From Circinella minor (Eukaryota > Mucoromycota > Mucoromycetes > Mucorales > Lichtheimiaceae), in assembly GCA_016758965.1 (NCBI GenBank), contig JAEPRB010000073.1, positions 1 through 64,000 on the forward strand: a DNA stretch of 64,000 nt. Direction: 5' to 3'. A program made the translations under genes and the position numbers. Position 1 is the first letter of the stretch. Every line of letters begins with the position of its first letter. The notes under the pieces are model-generated. The model was not told the origin of the DNA. It did not search any database and saw only the letters and a program-made list of their open reading frames with translations. Shown here in pieces: positions 23,051-36,841 of the stretch.

Positions 23051-24365
23051 TTTTTGTTGTGTTCCAAAATTAATAAAAAAAAAAAAAAAAGGTTATGTAT
23101 TGAAAAGAAAATTCTAATTTTTTTTTTATGCGTTTTAAAAAATAAAAATAAAACCAATTATCGCCGTTTATTCTCAACTAAAAGTTGTTACTTATCCAAA
23201 GAAATAACTTGGAAATAACAAACTATTCGGTATTTTATGATCTTGTGTGTAAGTTACTACAATAACTTCTTTCTCCTTTTAAGATACATTTTGAAGAAAG
23301 TGCTAATAATATTATATATAGAGAATACTGTCTTCTTATTAGAGAATATATTGATATAATAATAACTTATTCTTCAATACGACTTCACCAATTAATGTTA
23401 AGACAGTACAAAAAAACTTACATAGCTGTTGTATATCGTTTCTATTAAAAGAAATATTGTATCTCTATTTACCACTGTTCATTTTATTTCAATATTAATA
23501 CTATATGTACCTTTTATTTTCAAATGAATTCTGATATATTGTGATCTACTAGCTAGAAATAAAAATATTACGTACTGTACCTATTCATTTTTCTTCAGCA
23601 TTACTTTGTTTAGATATTATATATACATATATCAATTGACTAAGTAAAAAAAAAAACTTTTAATATTTTCTTATCATTATCACAATTTATATATTCACAC
23701 GTAGTTAATCTTTATAGTTATCATTAAGACTACTGTATATATATCAATCTCTTCCTGCCTCTCTTCGCAGTGTAATACAACAAATGCTGAAACAGAATTT
23801 TGTGTAAAACAGTTCGTTTGTGATATACGTGATATATTAAACAATAATGTTTGTTGATATTAAAAAAGATGCAGATAGAAAAAGAGCGAGAGATATGGAA
23901 AGTAAAATGTTGATTACATGGGGTCGTCCATCTCTAACAGCAAGGAGTGTAGTATCAGGGAAGCAACAGCAGCTTACATACATGGATATTGACTGTCAAG
24001 TTGAACATTGCTTCAAAAAGAAGTAGGGCTGATACAAATAAGACAAATCCCAACAGTTTCGTATTGGGTCCCTTTTTTAATAACAGAAAGTAGTTGTCGA
24101 GAATAATCAGTAAAAAGCAAATGTTTTATTTAACAAATGGTACAGACAGAAAAAAAAAAACAGAATATCAATACATAATTTATAACAGAATACTTTTCAT
24201 TATATAATAATCATTTTACCTTATATAGGGTATAAGTGTCATTCTTTCCAAATTCGAATTTACATCAAATTTTAAACACCTCTGTACCCTTGCAGCATTA
24301 AAAAATGAAAAAAAAAATACAAACTGTCGATCTGTTTACTCAGCTTATTTTTTTTTTAATTCTTA
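23051..24365. other. Intergenic, divergent promoter region with one small ORF
   Basis: 1.3 kb between the divergent cyclophilin and membrane-protein genes. The cyclophilin side is A/T rich with poly-T. Apart from the short frame at 23847-24026 I see no gene or repeat. Confidence 0.45.
23847..24026 (+). CDS. Small hypothetical ORF, 59 codons
   Basis: ATG-to-TAG frame starting MFVDIKKDADRKRARDMESK and ending in QVEHCFKKK. Base composition here is less AT-rich than the flanks, and the peptide is charged and protein-like. It has no recognisable domain, and there is no sign of splicing partners. It could be a small gene, a leader exon of an unseen gene, or a relic of a longer coding sequence. Confidence 0.25.
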   Translation: MFVDIKKDADRKRARDMESKMLITWGRPSLTARSVVSGKQQQLTYMDIDCQVEHCFKKK

Positions 24366-25052
24366 ATGTACGCCGGTCATTTCGCGCCTATTTTGGTTTT
24401 ACGTCGTTGGTTTCCAAATACCTCTCCCTATGTATTCAGTATAGGTGTTGGTGTACTCGATATCATATTTGGTTTACTTGTATCCACTGGGTATGAGGGC
24501 TTTGTAAAAGTAGCTCAAGAAGGGACCAATTATAATGAACTTGCTATTCATTGTGACTATAGTCACAGTTTAGTTGGGTCTATTCTTATTTCTTATTTGT
24601 ATGGACTTATCGTGGGTTCCCCTTTACCTGGATTTATTGCTTCTTTTTCTCACTTTGTAACAGATTGGTTAGTCCATGGACCTGATCTGATTTTAGATCC
24701 TATTAGCAAAGTAGTCGTCGGTGGTACTGGATTATGGCATAGTCATCCAAAATTTGCATTTTTATTCGAAGGCCTTTTCTGTGTTGCTGCTGGTCTTTAT
24801 GGTGACAAAGATAGATGGACATTGGCTGCAAATGGGTTTATATTTTTAACACATATCTCTTCGGTCAGTCTACTCCCTTTTTTTTTTGGTACTATTATGG
24901 ATATTGAAGATGTCGGTACTCGACAAGTCATGACTTCTGTTGCCATGGTGTTTGCATTTACTCTCCCAGGTTTGATCTTGGGCTATTTCTTAAACCGTTC
25001 AGACAATAATAATCGTCACCGTCGTAGGATTGATACCAATAAAAGTCATTAA
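24366..25052 (+). CDS. Polytopic membrane protein, possibly membrane-bound hydrolase-like
   Basis: Single exon, 228 codons. Five or six hydrophobic segments are visible. Conserved-looking polar residues sit at the membrane edge: CDYSHSLVGS, SFSHFVTDWLVHGPDL and GTGLWHSHP. The His/Asp pattern in short loops recalls the YdjM/DUF457-type integral membrane hydrolase-like proteins, but that is only a resemblance. The C-terminus is basic and Asn/Arg/His-rich (RSDNNNRHRRR). The start MYAGHFAPILVLRRWFPNTS places a short N-terminal segment before the first membrane span. The gene stands alone on its strand between two minus-strand genes. Confidence 0.75.
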   Translation: MYAGHFAPILVLRRWFPNTSPYVFSIGVGVLDIIFGLLVSTGYEGFVKVAQEGTNYNELAIHCDYSHSLVGSILISYLYGLIVGSPLPGFIASFSHFVTDWLVHGPDLILDPISKVVVGGTGLWHSHPKFAFLFEGLFCVAAGLYGDKDRWTLAANGFIFLTHISSVSLLPFFFGTIMDIEDVGTRQVMTSVAMVFAFTLPGLILGYFLNRSDNNNRHRRRIDTNKSH

Positions 25053-25381
25053 TTATTTGACCACGTATAATACTAGTATATATATATGCCAATTAGTATT
25101 ATTATTATTTATCTCTTCTTCCCTCAGAATCAGTTAAATAATAATACGTAATAATTTATCGTTGTAATTAAAAAAAATTAATTGTTCTAATTATATATGA
25201 TATTTTATACGTATCATTATTTTTTAATTGTATTTTTTTTTTCTAGAAACAATATCTTGAAATGAAGGATTCAAAGTTTAAAAAATCCGAGAAAAATAAA
25301 AATGAAATAAACTTCTTTCTGTGTGTGTCTTTTGTGTTATGTTTGCAAAATGTGTAATAATAAGATAAAATAAAAAGGTAA

Positions 25382-27835
25382 CTACAAGTAAATTTGTTCT
25401 ACAACATCATCATCATCCCAAGTATTATTCAGTCCAGCTGAAGAAGGATAATTTGTTGATATTGATTTTGTGGTTGTTGTTGAAGGTAAATGTTGTAATC
25501 GACGATTACGAAACATTGTACGTCGACATTCAATTTCTCTATATGTTAAATCATGTGATATATTATCTTTAGAAAAAACATACTAAAATAAATAAATTAA
25601 AGCGGATATGGGTTAAAAACAAAACTTTACATATATATTATCATCAATATTTATGCTTCTTTTTTTTTTTTTTTACCTGTATGAATTCATGACAATCTAC
25701 TAGACGTTTTGGTACATTTTGAAGAAGTTGTAAAGCATCGATATGATCTTCAAGTCCACATATTGAGTGTTCACTTAGTTTAAAAATTGATAATGCTACC
25801 CGAAATAAGACTTTGTATCCTTCACTATAATAAGTTTATAATACAACAAATAAGTTAGTTTTTTATATACCGTATATATATTATAGAACTGTGATACGTA
25901 ATATATATATATATATATATATATAACTTACATAAATATACAATCCCAGACACGAGCCACTGTTTCCACCGGTAAAATATTAATAAACAGCGTCAAAAAC
26001 CAATGATTGGTTACCAATGTTACTGGAGGTAAATCTTGTACACATTCCCAAAAACAACGTTTGTTACTAATCTTATTCCATACACCGGGCATTTTTTCAT
26101 ATACGAGCTGCATTAATACGGTTTGATCAATTGTAGAACCATCCATGGAATTATCAAACATTTTTTCTGGATAAAAATCATTTACAGTTGATTCTAATAA
26201 CCAAAATGCTTCTTCTTCAGTATCGACAAATAATAAAAAGAATCCAGCCAAAAAGTTGAGGGATTGGCAATATCCAATTTGAGGTGAATGAATACTGAAT
26301 GCAAGTAAGACACGTTCTAATGAGCATAATAAAGGATTGCTCTCTGGAATCATAGCGATGGATCCATCAGGTTGTCGTACAGAGCATGAAAATCGACTGT
26401 TATCAGGAAATGTACGATGTAGATCTAAGATAATATTGAATATTGATTAAAAGCAGGTTTGGATTTTTTATTTATTGTTGGTGATACAAACAAAGATATT
26501 CTTATACAATCATATAAAGAGAAGAAGAAGAAAAAAAAAAGGGGGGGGGGACGGGTAGAGTAGTACAAGGGAGGAAGAGCATTAAAACATGAAGCTTACC
26601 TCGATAAATAACTTCGGCGTGTGGATTTGATTTACCCATTTCCATTGCTTTTTCTAAAAGAGTCTTGTATTCATTGGGTTGTTTATTCATTTTAGCTTTG
26701 GCTCCGCTATATTTTAACCATGCCTATAACATTAAAAGTAAAAAAAAAGTGGTTTACACGATCAGTTTGAATTTTATTGTAGCACCAAATTCTTTTTAAT
26801 GCTCCTGTTTGCTGCTTACTTTTCCACGTAAATCCGTTGGGATGCCTTTCCGGGCATAACGTTTTACTGTGAATATGAAACAATCGATTTTTATTTTTTA
26901 GTAAAAAGATATTAAATAAATGTATATGATATATAAAACGACTTAACAAAAAATAAGCTTACATTTAGATCCTAAAGGTGGTAATTCACCACCACATTCT
27001 GCTAACATTTGATTCCATTTATGTTCTTGATGTTCGAGTACATTGCGATAATCGCGATCAAACCGATATAAAGTTTCGGCATTCACCCATTGTGTTGGTA
27101 ATTTAAAACCATATGAATCACTAAATGTATAAGTTATATTAAATGATTAAAACTCCCTATATACCATACTTACATAAAAATAAATTATTAATGAGACATC
27201 TAAAATATTTACCGTTTGTTTAAATCAAATAACGAGTCATTGGTATTATTATGATTACTGCTATTTCTTTCACTTTCAAAGTCGTGATATACATGCTTTG
27301 ATGATCGTGATGATGACGATGATGACGATGATGATGATGATGACGTTGTCATTGTTGATGATGAGGTAGTTGTTCGATGTTTTTTTAATCCTTTCTTAAT
27401 GTGATTCACTAAAGACGAAGACAAAACAGCAGTATGATTGTTATATTCTTCAGATGCTGTAAAAAAGGAACGGGAGGAGGATTCTGAGGTAACAGAGGCT
27501 GTAGAAGAAGAAGAAGAGCTACAAGTAAAACTGGATAAAGAGCTACTATATTCATATGAAGAATAAGGTAAATGTTCATCACCATAAGGTGATGTGTTGG
27601 TAGAAAGGAAATGGACAGAGTTATTGTACAGTTCACACATGGATTCTTCTTGTGCAATTTCAGAAGATGTTCTTGTCATGGTCATCATTAGGTGATGATT
27701 GTTGATATATTGAAGTGGCTGTTGTTGTTTGATTTTATTTTTATGATTTATTAATGATGTTGAAATTGTTTTATTATTGGTTGTCGAAAGGTTTGCAAGT
27801 GCTTCGAGAAAACTTTGTTGATTCATCGTTGTCAT
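25382..27835 (-). CDS. TBC-domain Rab GTPase-activating protein
   Basis: Exons 27835-27213, 27120-26963, 26866-26820, 26723-26600, 26424-25932, 25824-25677 and 25582-25382 join in phase to 597 codons. The first 208 residues are a low-complexity Ser/Thr/Asn-rich region, likely disordered. The TBC domain follows: KRYARKGIPTDLRGKAWLKY, then the arginine-finger motif DLHRTFPDN and the glutamine-finger motif IGYCQSLNF, both intact. VARVWDCIFIEGYKVLFRVA closes the domain. It should stimulate GTP hydrolysis by a Rab protein in membrane traffic; which Rab cannot be told. A conserved acidic C-terminus (NNTWDDDDVVEQIYL) ends the protein. Confidence 0.93.
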
Positions 27836-30800
27836 AAGTAGCTATTATTGTTATTGAAGTATTATGGTATTATATATATTTATATATTTTGTTTTAATAT
27901 AATGTTTGTAGAAAAATAAGGATTGGAATGGGAAAGGGGGGAAGGGCTAAAAAAGTTTAAGAAGAGAATAAAAAGAAAAAAAATGAAGATGAAAGGAAAA
28001 GGTAATTAAAATTAAGTATAAATATTATTTGTGATGAAAAAAAAATTATAGTAGTAATAATAAGTTTTAGTATATTAAGTGTATATATATACATAGAGAT
28101 AAAGAAAAAGGTTACTCAGTAAAATGATGATGGTAGGTTGTTATATGTTAAGGAGTCAATTTAACAAACGATAGTGATCCACATACATAATATCTGGGCT
28201 TTATCTGTTACTCCTTAATTATTCGAATCTGATACTAAAAAAGTTAATGATGGTTGTTTTTTTTTTATATACATTTAAAAGTGGCAAAGCATCTAAAATA
28301 AAAATGTACGTATTTCTTTGTGTTTATTATTATTATTGTATTATTGTATTGTAAAAAAATATCATGAATGTAATTTTTTACGTATTTTAATCTTGATCTA
28401 TATTTTAGAAACAGACCATCAAAAATAGTATCTCATAATAATATATGCTAATTACATATATATATATATAGATAAATAGATAGATAGATGGATCGATGAA
28501 TAATTAGTATAATATAATATTTATAAAACAAATACAGTAAAGATTATCGTTATTGTTAAAATACTCTATTTCTGCTGTGGGGATAAAAAAAAGGTTAAGA
28601 GGAGAAGAAGGAGACACACATAATCATTTGTTTTACATACCAACCTTACATTTATTACTGTCGGCTAGCAACGGATATAATTAGAAACCATAGCAATTAT
28701 ACTTTACAATGTATACATCATAACAGCATTCCAACTACATTCATTCATTCTTACTATTTATATTACTCTTTCTTGAAACAAAATTAAAACATCATCTATT
28801 ACTGCATTTGAAGTTGAATACTTTTTATAGATCGGTATGAATTATTCTACATAATAAACGTTTTAAAGAAAATTTCTTTTGGATGGTTTTTAAACAAGAA
28901 ATATCTATGAAGTCTTCTCTTCTTAGTTATATAGGCCAATTATAACCGCCCTAGAAAATGTAGATAACTACATACGTCGTGGAAGAGTAGAAAGAAAAAC
29001 ACAATGTCATTTATTATTACTCATACACCTCTCCCAACCCTCTCCTTTTTTCTTTCTCGTTATTTTGACAGCGACTTGTCATAATAATAACATTGTATTT
29101 CTTTTTAGCTCCTCCTTTGTAATTATCTCTCTCTCTCTCTTTCTTTTTTTACAACCCCTGGCGAACCAAAAAGAAAATAAATACACCAAACAAATTCAAT
29201 GTTTTTTGTGGTTATTACCAAAACGAGAGATTTCAGACATTACCAATTTTTGATTCTTCTCCTACATTTAGTTATTATTTGATATGAGAATCCTTTTTTT
29301 TCCCTCCATTTCTTCTCGATTTATTGGTGCCCTTCTTTTTCTTCTTTAGGTAATAATAGCAATATATTATAATATTGGATATATTCATTCTTACTGCTAT
29401 CATTATTGTTCTTATTAAATAACTTGCAAGATTATCGATGGCCGAGCCAACATATACGTATGTATTCTTTCTTTTTTTTTTTTTTTTTATGTATTTTTTG
29501 AATTATACTGTTACTATGTATATATATACATTACGTTAATAATATTATTAGTAAATACCTCATGTTTTTGTACTTGTTTTTTTTTTCTCGAGGTATATGT
29601 AGAATGACAGGTTAAGGGTTTCTTTTTTTTTTTTTTTGTGAAATAGCAAAAGGGAGAGTTACATATGTACGTAAGCTTAATAACAATAGTATTACTAACA
29701 AGTTGTTACTTGGTATTATTATATATTTTCTTATTTATGTGCATTAGAATCCGTTCAACATAATAGGATTACGTATTATCCCTGAATACGTATAAGCTTA
29801 TTGAAAGAGAATTAAAAAAAATGATGGAAACAAATAAGGTGGTTTTTTTTCTTTCAAAACGACATATTGTCATCTTAAAAAGGAGTTTATACACTTATTC
29901 ATACTGTTACTATTATAATAATTATAAAGACATGATTCTGAGTACATATTGAGATAATAAATAGTATGATTGAATATGCATTACTTTATTATATTAGAAT
30001 AGCTCATTTACCTATTTTATAAAATAACTCAACATTGTTTTTTTTTTAGAAAAAAAAAGTCTCAAAGAAATGATTATCCCTTATTTTCCCCCCTTTTTTT
30101 TTATTTTTTTAGTCAAACGCTTTTTTTTTTCTTCCTGTCTTCCTCCTTACTTATTTAGAATTATTGTGTAATATCCTGAATTTTTTTTCTCAAGAGTTAT
30201 TTCGAGAATATATTGTCAATGACTGGTGTAGGAATAGCTTTATAAAATATTTGAAACGACCTGATGCTCGTGATACTTTCTACAGTATATGATATTTGAT
30301 GATATTTTGCTATTACTATTGCTTATATTATTTATTGTCATTCTTATTACTGTATTATGACATTATTTCGTACATCATCACCCGTTTTATGGTACCAAAA
30401 ATGATTAACTAAACGTGATGCTTATATCTTCATTATTACCATGCTATTTTTAGTACGTAACAGAAAAAAAGCATTGTGGCAACTATTAGGTTTATTGTAA
30501 AAATGAGGACGAAGTAGTGATAACACTACACACATAAAACATCTACACTGTATATTGTCTATTTTAAGCCCGTCGAAATAATTTTTGATCATCAAGTCAT
30601 AATGATTCCGGCATATAGGCATATTGTTACGCTCTATTTATGGGGATACTAATGCTGAATAGTTAAACGTTATGGTAAATAATCTTCAAAAATCTCTATC
30701 TCTTTTTTTTTTTTTTTTTTTTTTTTTTTGCTTTGATGAAAACTTAGATTATAAGTAGATTAATTCTTTAGTCACCACAAATTTATTTATACATATAAGC

Positions 30801-31077
30801 ATCACTTCATCACGATATTGTATACGGCGTGTTAATATCACATTATTATTATTAGTATAATTAATATTGAAACTTGCAAATAAAAAAAAGAGCAATTCTT
30901 TTGAGTGTATGTGTGGGAGTGTAATGTACTAGGAGCGTGCATACGTGTACAAATATATAATGAATGAATGAAGTGAAATGAATGAAAAGGCTAATTACAA
31001 ATTGTATTAATATATTATAGTATGAGACAAAGAAAATGTATATGTGAGAGAAGGGGGGATATTGTGTTATATATTTT
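27836..31077. other. Long intergenic stretch, no convincing gene
   Basis: 3.2 kb of AT-rich DNA with poly-T/poly-A runs, including a 27-T run at 30703-30729, and pyrimidine tracts. A lone ATG GCC GAG CCA start (MAEPTYT) near 29439 is followed by a possible donor, but I find no following exon. A minus-strand 66-codon frame at 30422-30622 is weakly protein-like (MPICRNHYDLMIKNYFDGLK) without support. Non-coding RNAs could be present but none is recognisable. Confidence 0.45.
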
Positions 31078-34000
31078 TTACAGTTTACGATATTTAGTAT
31101 GATTTTTAACAAGATGATGGTCTTCCTCTCCTCGTTTTCGTTTATTGGCTTCTTCCAATCTCTTGACAAAAATGGATCCAAGCAATGATTGTGATGCATC
31201 TGGGTCATATTCTTTGAAGAAATTTTGATAAGGTGGACGAGCTATGTAATAAATATGCAATGCGAGGGTTAACAAATATGATATATAAAAGTATATACTT
31301 TCACATGAATAATAATCATTTATTACCTTGACCAGGTGTGAATAAATATATTTCAGGAGGTAGATCTCGTGATAACGTTGGTTCTAAATCATATACTTTG
31401 TCTTCTAATTCTTGACATCGTTGGTATAGTGCTTGTTCTTCGACCGAAAGGCCTGCTTTTGGCTTATTCTTTTGTAATTCACGATTTAATAAAACGCCTT
31501 CACCTTTTTCTTCTTTGATAAGATAGAGATAAATTAATAAGGTTTTTGAGGCAATTGATTCATTATTTTTGGCAAATGTCAAAACCCATTGTCGTTGTTC
31601 GTCAGCATAATTATAGATTCCCAGTTCCCGGATATCATGAACTGATGGTGCTATAGGACCTATTTATTTATTTATTATTAATTTTAATTGATTATCGTTC
31701 CAAATAACAAATATATATGTATAGTGTTTTACCTTGAAATAGTTTATCGCAAATAAACTTCATTAAATCATTCCGAACACCAGTAATCTTTTCATTCGTA
31801 TTCTAAACAGAATACCATTACATAAAATAACATTATTAATATATTTTTGTTTGAATGGAAGAATTATCATATATTTTAAGTGATTTTTATTTTCACTTAC
31901 AATATATGCCAAGGCACTAAAAAATGATTTTTCTTGTAATACTTGAACATATGCTTTCGGATCAAATAAAACAACATCTTCAGGTTTTGTAGCTTCAAGT
32001 TCATTTATATATTCATGAGTTTTTTCAACACCAAATCCTATTTCTAATGTTTTGATTATCTTGTATGAATAAGGAGCAGTGTTACAATTTTTTTGTAAAT
32101 ACATCAAAGCTCGCTATATAGTATATAGTTATAATAGTAATATAGTAACTGTTAATACTTGATATTCAATTTCATGTTTAATATTAATTATCGTTACCTT
32201 GTATTCACAACGATCGAGTAACCAACAAACAATTACTAAATTTTGATCTGCTTCGGAAATATTAATAATTGAAGAGTTTACTATACCATCTCCAGTATCA
32301 CGCAATCGTTTATAGTATTTCGCATGGCTATGTAATTTATTATTATTCACAGGACGTGCCAAAATCAATTCAAGTTCACCATTCAATACTGGATAATTTT
32401 TATCATCTTTTGAAAAATAATACATGTGTGTGCATTAGTTAAAATACAGTTTTTTTTGTTTGTCTTTATGCAATGATATCAATACCTACAATTGGGATAA
32501 AGTTCTTGAAGCATTACATCAATAAATAACTCTTGATTGACAGCCATTTCACGATTCAATGATTGTTTCTGTGACAACCATTTGGGTGTTTTTCCAATAA
32601 TTGTTGTTTTCATTTCAACTGTTGGCAATGTGGATGTTGAAGAAGAAACGTAGGTATTAGTATATTCTTCACCACTGTCCTGAAGTTGAGAATCTTCGAC
32701 AGGAGACATGGGTATATATTCATAAGGCGACGGTGGATTAACATCCATATCATTGTTACAAATTTGCAACGGAGATGGGGAATTTGCATCATCATTGGCC
32801 TTTAACATACTTGGTGATGGTGAAGCAATGGATGTTGATGTTGTTTCTGTATCAACAAATGAAGACCAATTATTATTACTGTTGTTATTATCCGGTGTAT
32901 TAGTCAATGTAGGAACCGTTACAGGAGAATCTGACACAGCATAATCTTGGTTTTGATTTTGATGTTGGTACTGCTGATAATATAGATGATTGTTGCTATA
33001 GTGTGAAGATTGTTGTTCGTGTACTAATGTCGTGTTTGAATCATTTGTTGGAAATGTAGAGTTAAAAGAAAAAGGAGATGGTACCTTTTGTGAAAGTGTT
33101 GATACCAGCCCGTCAAATCCAACAGTAGATGATTCTAAACCGTCAAATCCATGTTGTTGTTGGTGCTCTTCTTCTTCCTCTATAATCTCGCCATCTTCCT
33201 TTATCCCGTTGCTATTTTGTCCAATTAAGGGAACCTGCTCTTCTTTTTCATCATTTTCTTCCATGATAACTTGTGGTACTCGTGTATTTTTCTGTTCCGG
33301 TTTTTTTTAGCAATAATAATAACACTATTAATTAACGCATATATGTTGACAGTGGATACTGTAATGCAATAATGATAAAATAAAAAAATAAAACAAGTAT
33401 TTACCGGTTCATCTGATTCTGAAGTATCCGGAGAAGCTTCTTTACTCTTTTCGGCAGTACTAGGATATGTTTCATCTTCCGAAGATACGGACGTATCGGA
33501 TGCAATTAGTTTATTAATTATAGATCCGGTGTTATGGTCAGGGTATATTGCAGTTTCTGAAGTATTTTGTACATCATCCTCGCCACTTTCTTTTCGGTAT
33601 ACAGAAGACGATTCAACGGTCTTATCGAGAATAACTTGTTTTGTTTTATCATACACTATTTCTGTTTCCTTGAAATCACTAGTTTTAGCTTCATTGCTAG
33701 GCAAGATACCATCATAATTTTCTTTCGCATCAATCATATCTTCGTATTCTTCTTTTTCAATGTCCTGAAATGAAGTTTCCAAAGCTATATTTTCCTCAGG
33801 ATATACTTCCATGCTTGGATCTTCTTGAATCTCGTGTGATAATGTGTCGAGAGCTGTTTTTGCCTCAGAATAGTTTTCTGCAGCCGCATCAATATTATCC
33901 TTTGTCTTTTTATTTTACAGGGGCAGCGTATATATTAGTCAACAGGTATTTTATATAGATCGCGATAAATTGCCAAAAAAAAAAAAGAACTCACAGCTTG

Positions 34001-36427
34001 AGATATCTCTTGAATTTTATGCGATTTATCTTCTTGATCATTCTTGTTAGTAGAAGCCTAGAATTAACAATGCATAAGGAAGCAAAAAAAAAAATGTTAT
34101 TATTACAACAATAAACAAAGGAAAGAAATTATTATGCTTTACCGAGTCATATTCCATTGTTGTTTGGGAATCATTTCCAACTGATATTTCCCGTGAATAT
34201 TCTTTTAAATTATCTTTCGGAAGAGCTACAGTTTTATTGATGGTTATCTTTGTTGTTATATCAATAATCTCTTCACTAGTTTTAATCGATAAAGATTGTT
34301 CTTTGCTTGACGGTAACGATTCGATAGTGTTATTTTGAGTCTAGGATATAAATTATGTTAGAAATTGATAAGCTGTCGTAATTCCTATTATTGTTTATTA
34401 TAATTTATTATTAAACATGTTGATCATTCATTTACCTTTATTAATTCTTTTTGCTTCAATGCTAAATAACTTTCATTAATAGGATATGCATCCTAATCGT
34501 ATGGTAGAATTCAAAAAAAAAACATGTAAGTATATATATTTCATTGAGGAGTTATTGTTTTTGTTGACTTACCAAAATCCAATCTGATCCCAATGACATT
34601 TTTGATAGATCTAAACGGCCTTTATTAGATGATAAGATGGTATGACAAACTGTTTCGGATGCACTTCCATTAATAGCACGGAAAACAATCATAATCGAAT
34701 AACCGACAGAAGCTATATTATTATTGTATTTCATAAGTTTCACTCGTATAACAAAAAAGAAAAAAAAATATATAAAAAAAAAACTAATCCTATCTTTAAT
34801 TCATAACAATAAGAGTTATTTAATCATACCAGGAAATAATCGCATAGATGTAACTTCACACATTTCTTGAAGTTCATTTGGTCCAATTGCAAAAATCCAA
34901 CTTTTTTTATTGTTACCATATAATTCAATAATATTGACACATGCTTGTTTATTAAAATCATTCGTACTACCATATATAAGAGTAATATATTAATATAAAA
35001 TGTTAATAAAATGATAAATCCCATACAAATAAACAGTTGAAACTTACAGAACTCTTCCAATATCTCGTGAAGAATCTTGAGCAACTGCCATAATACATTT
35101 GGTATCCTTTTTTAAATCTCTTAATGCTTTAATTCTAGTAATTGCACCTGTTGATTTTTTTTTAATTCTTGGGTATCAATATCAAATTACAAATAAAAGC
35201 ACATTTTGAAATGATAAAACAGTTCATAATAAATATTATACCTTTTTTATAATTGATATATCTCTTGAGTCGATATTGATTACGTACATCAATATTAGCT
35301 GTGGATTGTACTGCATAATAAGCCAAAAGACCACTGATAGTACCCACAATCAAACGTGCATCATGACATACTGCTGTCCGCTTTAAAGTTGTAGGTTGAT
35401 GTGAGTTTGGAGGGTATAATTCGACAGCAGTAACAGGAGATCCATCTAACTCAGATGCTTCAATTATTGCCGAACACTAATAATAAACATCATTATCATT
35501 ATTATTATTACTATTGAAAATTCCACCATCATTATCATATTCATCCGCTATCTTTTATCTCTTTTCTGTAAAGTAAAACAATATTATAATCGTCACTGTT
35601 ATTATTTACCGCTTTTAAAACATCTTTTTCAGTAGGATATTCCAGCATAATCATTTGAATAGATCCATCTCGCATACCCAAAGCCAAAATATGTCGTAAA
35701 ACATTAGTATCTTTCAGTTCTTTTGTTGTACCTGCAGGCTATAATATTACAACGTTATTGTGAATTGAAATGAATTTGATGTTTCATAATTTTAAGTATT
35801 ACTATTATAAAAAAAAAAACGTAAAAGAGCATAAAAAAAGAGCTTACTACTGTCATGGGTGTACGCATAACATTCGAAGAAGTAATAGTACCAACCAATG
35901 GTTTATCCAATGAGACAGGTTTTATTGTTTTAGAAAGAATATCTACCCAAAACAGGCTATTTTCTTCTTCTTGTTCTTCGGAAGGTAGTGTAGTAGCTGC
36001 AACAATAATTAAAACTGGATTATTTTCATATGAACAAGTTAAAACTTGTTTGACCTATTATTATTATATTGTTTTTTTAATAAAGAAAAATGGGATAAAT
36101 AAATAAATCAAACTATTTTTTTCTTTTCGTTCAGCCCATTTTCTTATAAATATTTACTTGTTGTACGGGTGTCAAACGTTCAAGATCGTCAAGACTTATT
36201 TCAAGTATTAAGTCACTTGATTCATTCAAGTTTAAATTATTATTCATACTCTTGATACTTCTGTTGTGAAAAACTTGAATCAAGTTGTTGTTGAAATAAT
36301 AATGCATTATTGAAACGTTGTTGCTACGGGTATCATTCGTATTATTGGTGACAGAAGGATCGATGAATTCACCAAAAACACCATTACTACCATTGATGAA
36401 CTCTTTGCCCGAGCTCAAAGAATGCAT
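31078..36427 (-). CDS. Large 17-exon protein, tentatively ELYS-like nucleoporin
   Basis: Seventeen exons between 36427 and 31078 join in phase to about 1275 codons; main exons 36427-36158, 36054-35848, 33905-33405, 33291-about 32490, 32113-31901 and 31659-31327. The N-terminal third has beta-strand-rich repeats (LIVGTISGLLAYYAVQS, SWIFAIGPNELQEMC) suggesting a beta-propeller. The middle is acidic and disordered (residues about 490-940). The C-terminal third is helical: VIVCWLLDRCEYKRALMYLQ and KPEDVVLFDPKAYVQVLQEK. Propeller, helical 'ALW-LD-yeeAl-yL' region and a basic tail fit ELYS-type nuclear-pore assembly proteins, but sequence likeness is weak. The tail is KRLEEANKRKRGEEDHH. Exon phases agree throughout, so the gene model is firmer than the name. 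Confidence 0.6.
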
Positions 36428-36841
36428 AATTGCAGTAAAAAAATATCGAGATAATAAATATAACTAAATAATTATTGACGAGATAAAGAAAAAAAAACAA
36501 GAAGATTTTGTTTCAATGAAAAGGAATATAACTTGTTCAAAGTTGGTGTGTAAAAGAGAGCGAGAAAGCGTGAGTATGTATACAAGAGAGAGAGAAGAGA
36601 ATATCTGGCTTTGGACTCGTTCGTGAAAGGTAATAACAGAACTATGCCGAACAAAGAAAATTCGCCTGTCGCCTGATTTTTTTTTGAACGCATAAATTAA
36701 ATTATTCAAAGTTGTCATCAACATGTTTATGTATAGAAGAAAAATTGTGTGAGAATAATAGAATTTGAGACCGTGAGATATATGATAAAGATATATAAAC
36801 GTCCATTTCCTTCTCAATTTTATTTTATTTTATTCCATTTA
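36428..36841. promoter_or_regulatory. Shared divergent promoter region
   Basis: Only 414 bp separate the start codons of the divergent ELYS-like and NmrA-like genes, so regulatory sites for both must lie here or within them. I see GA-rich stretches (GAGAGAGAGAAGAG near 36590) and a TATATAA word close to the plus-strand start. No specific factor site is claimed. Confidence 0.5.

Noticed and set aside
29065..29253. Plus-strand frame rich in Phe/Leu/Ser
   Set aside because: It comes from pyrimidine-rich DNA and has no domain or splice partners.
32753..33310. Plus-strand frames opposite the ELYS-like gene
   Set aside because: Mirror of the Ser/Asp-rich minus-strand exon; composition explains the open frames.
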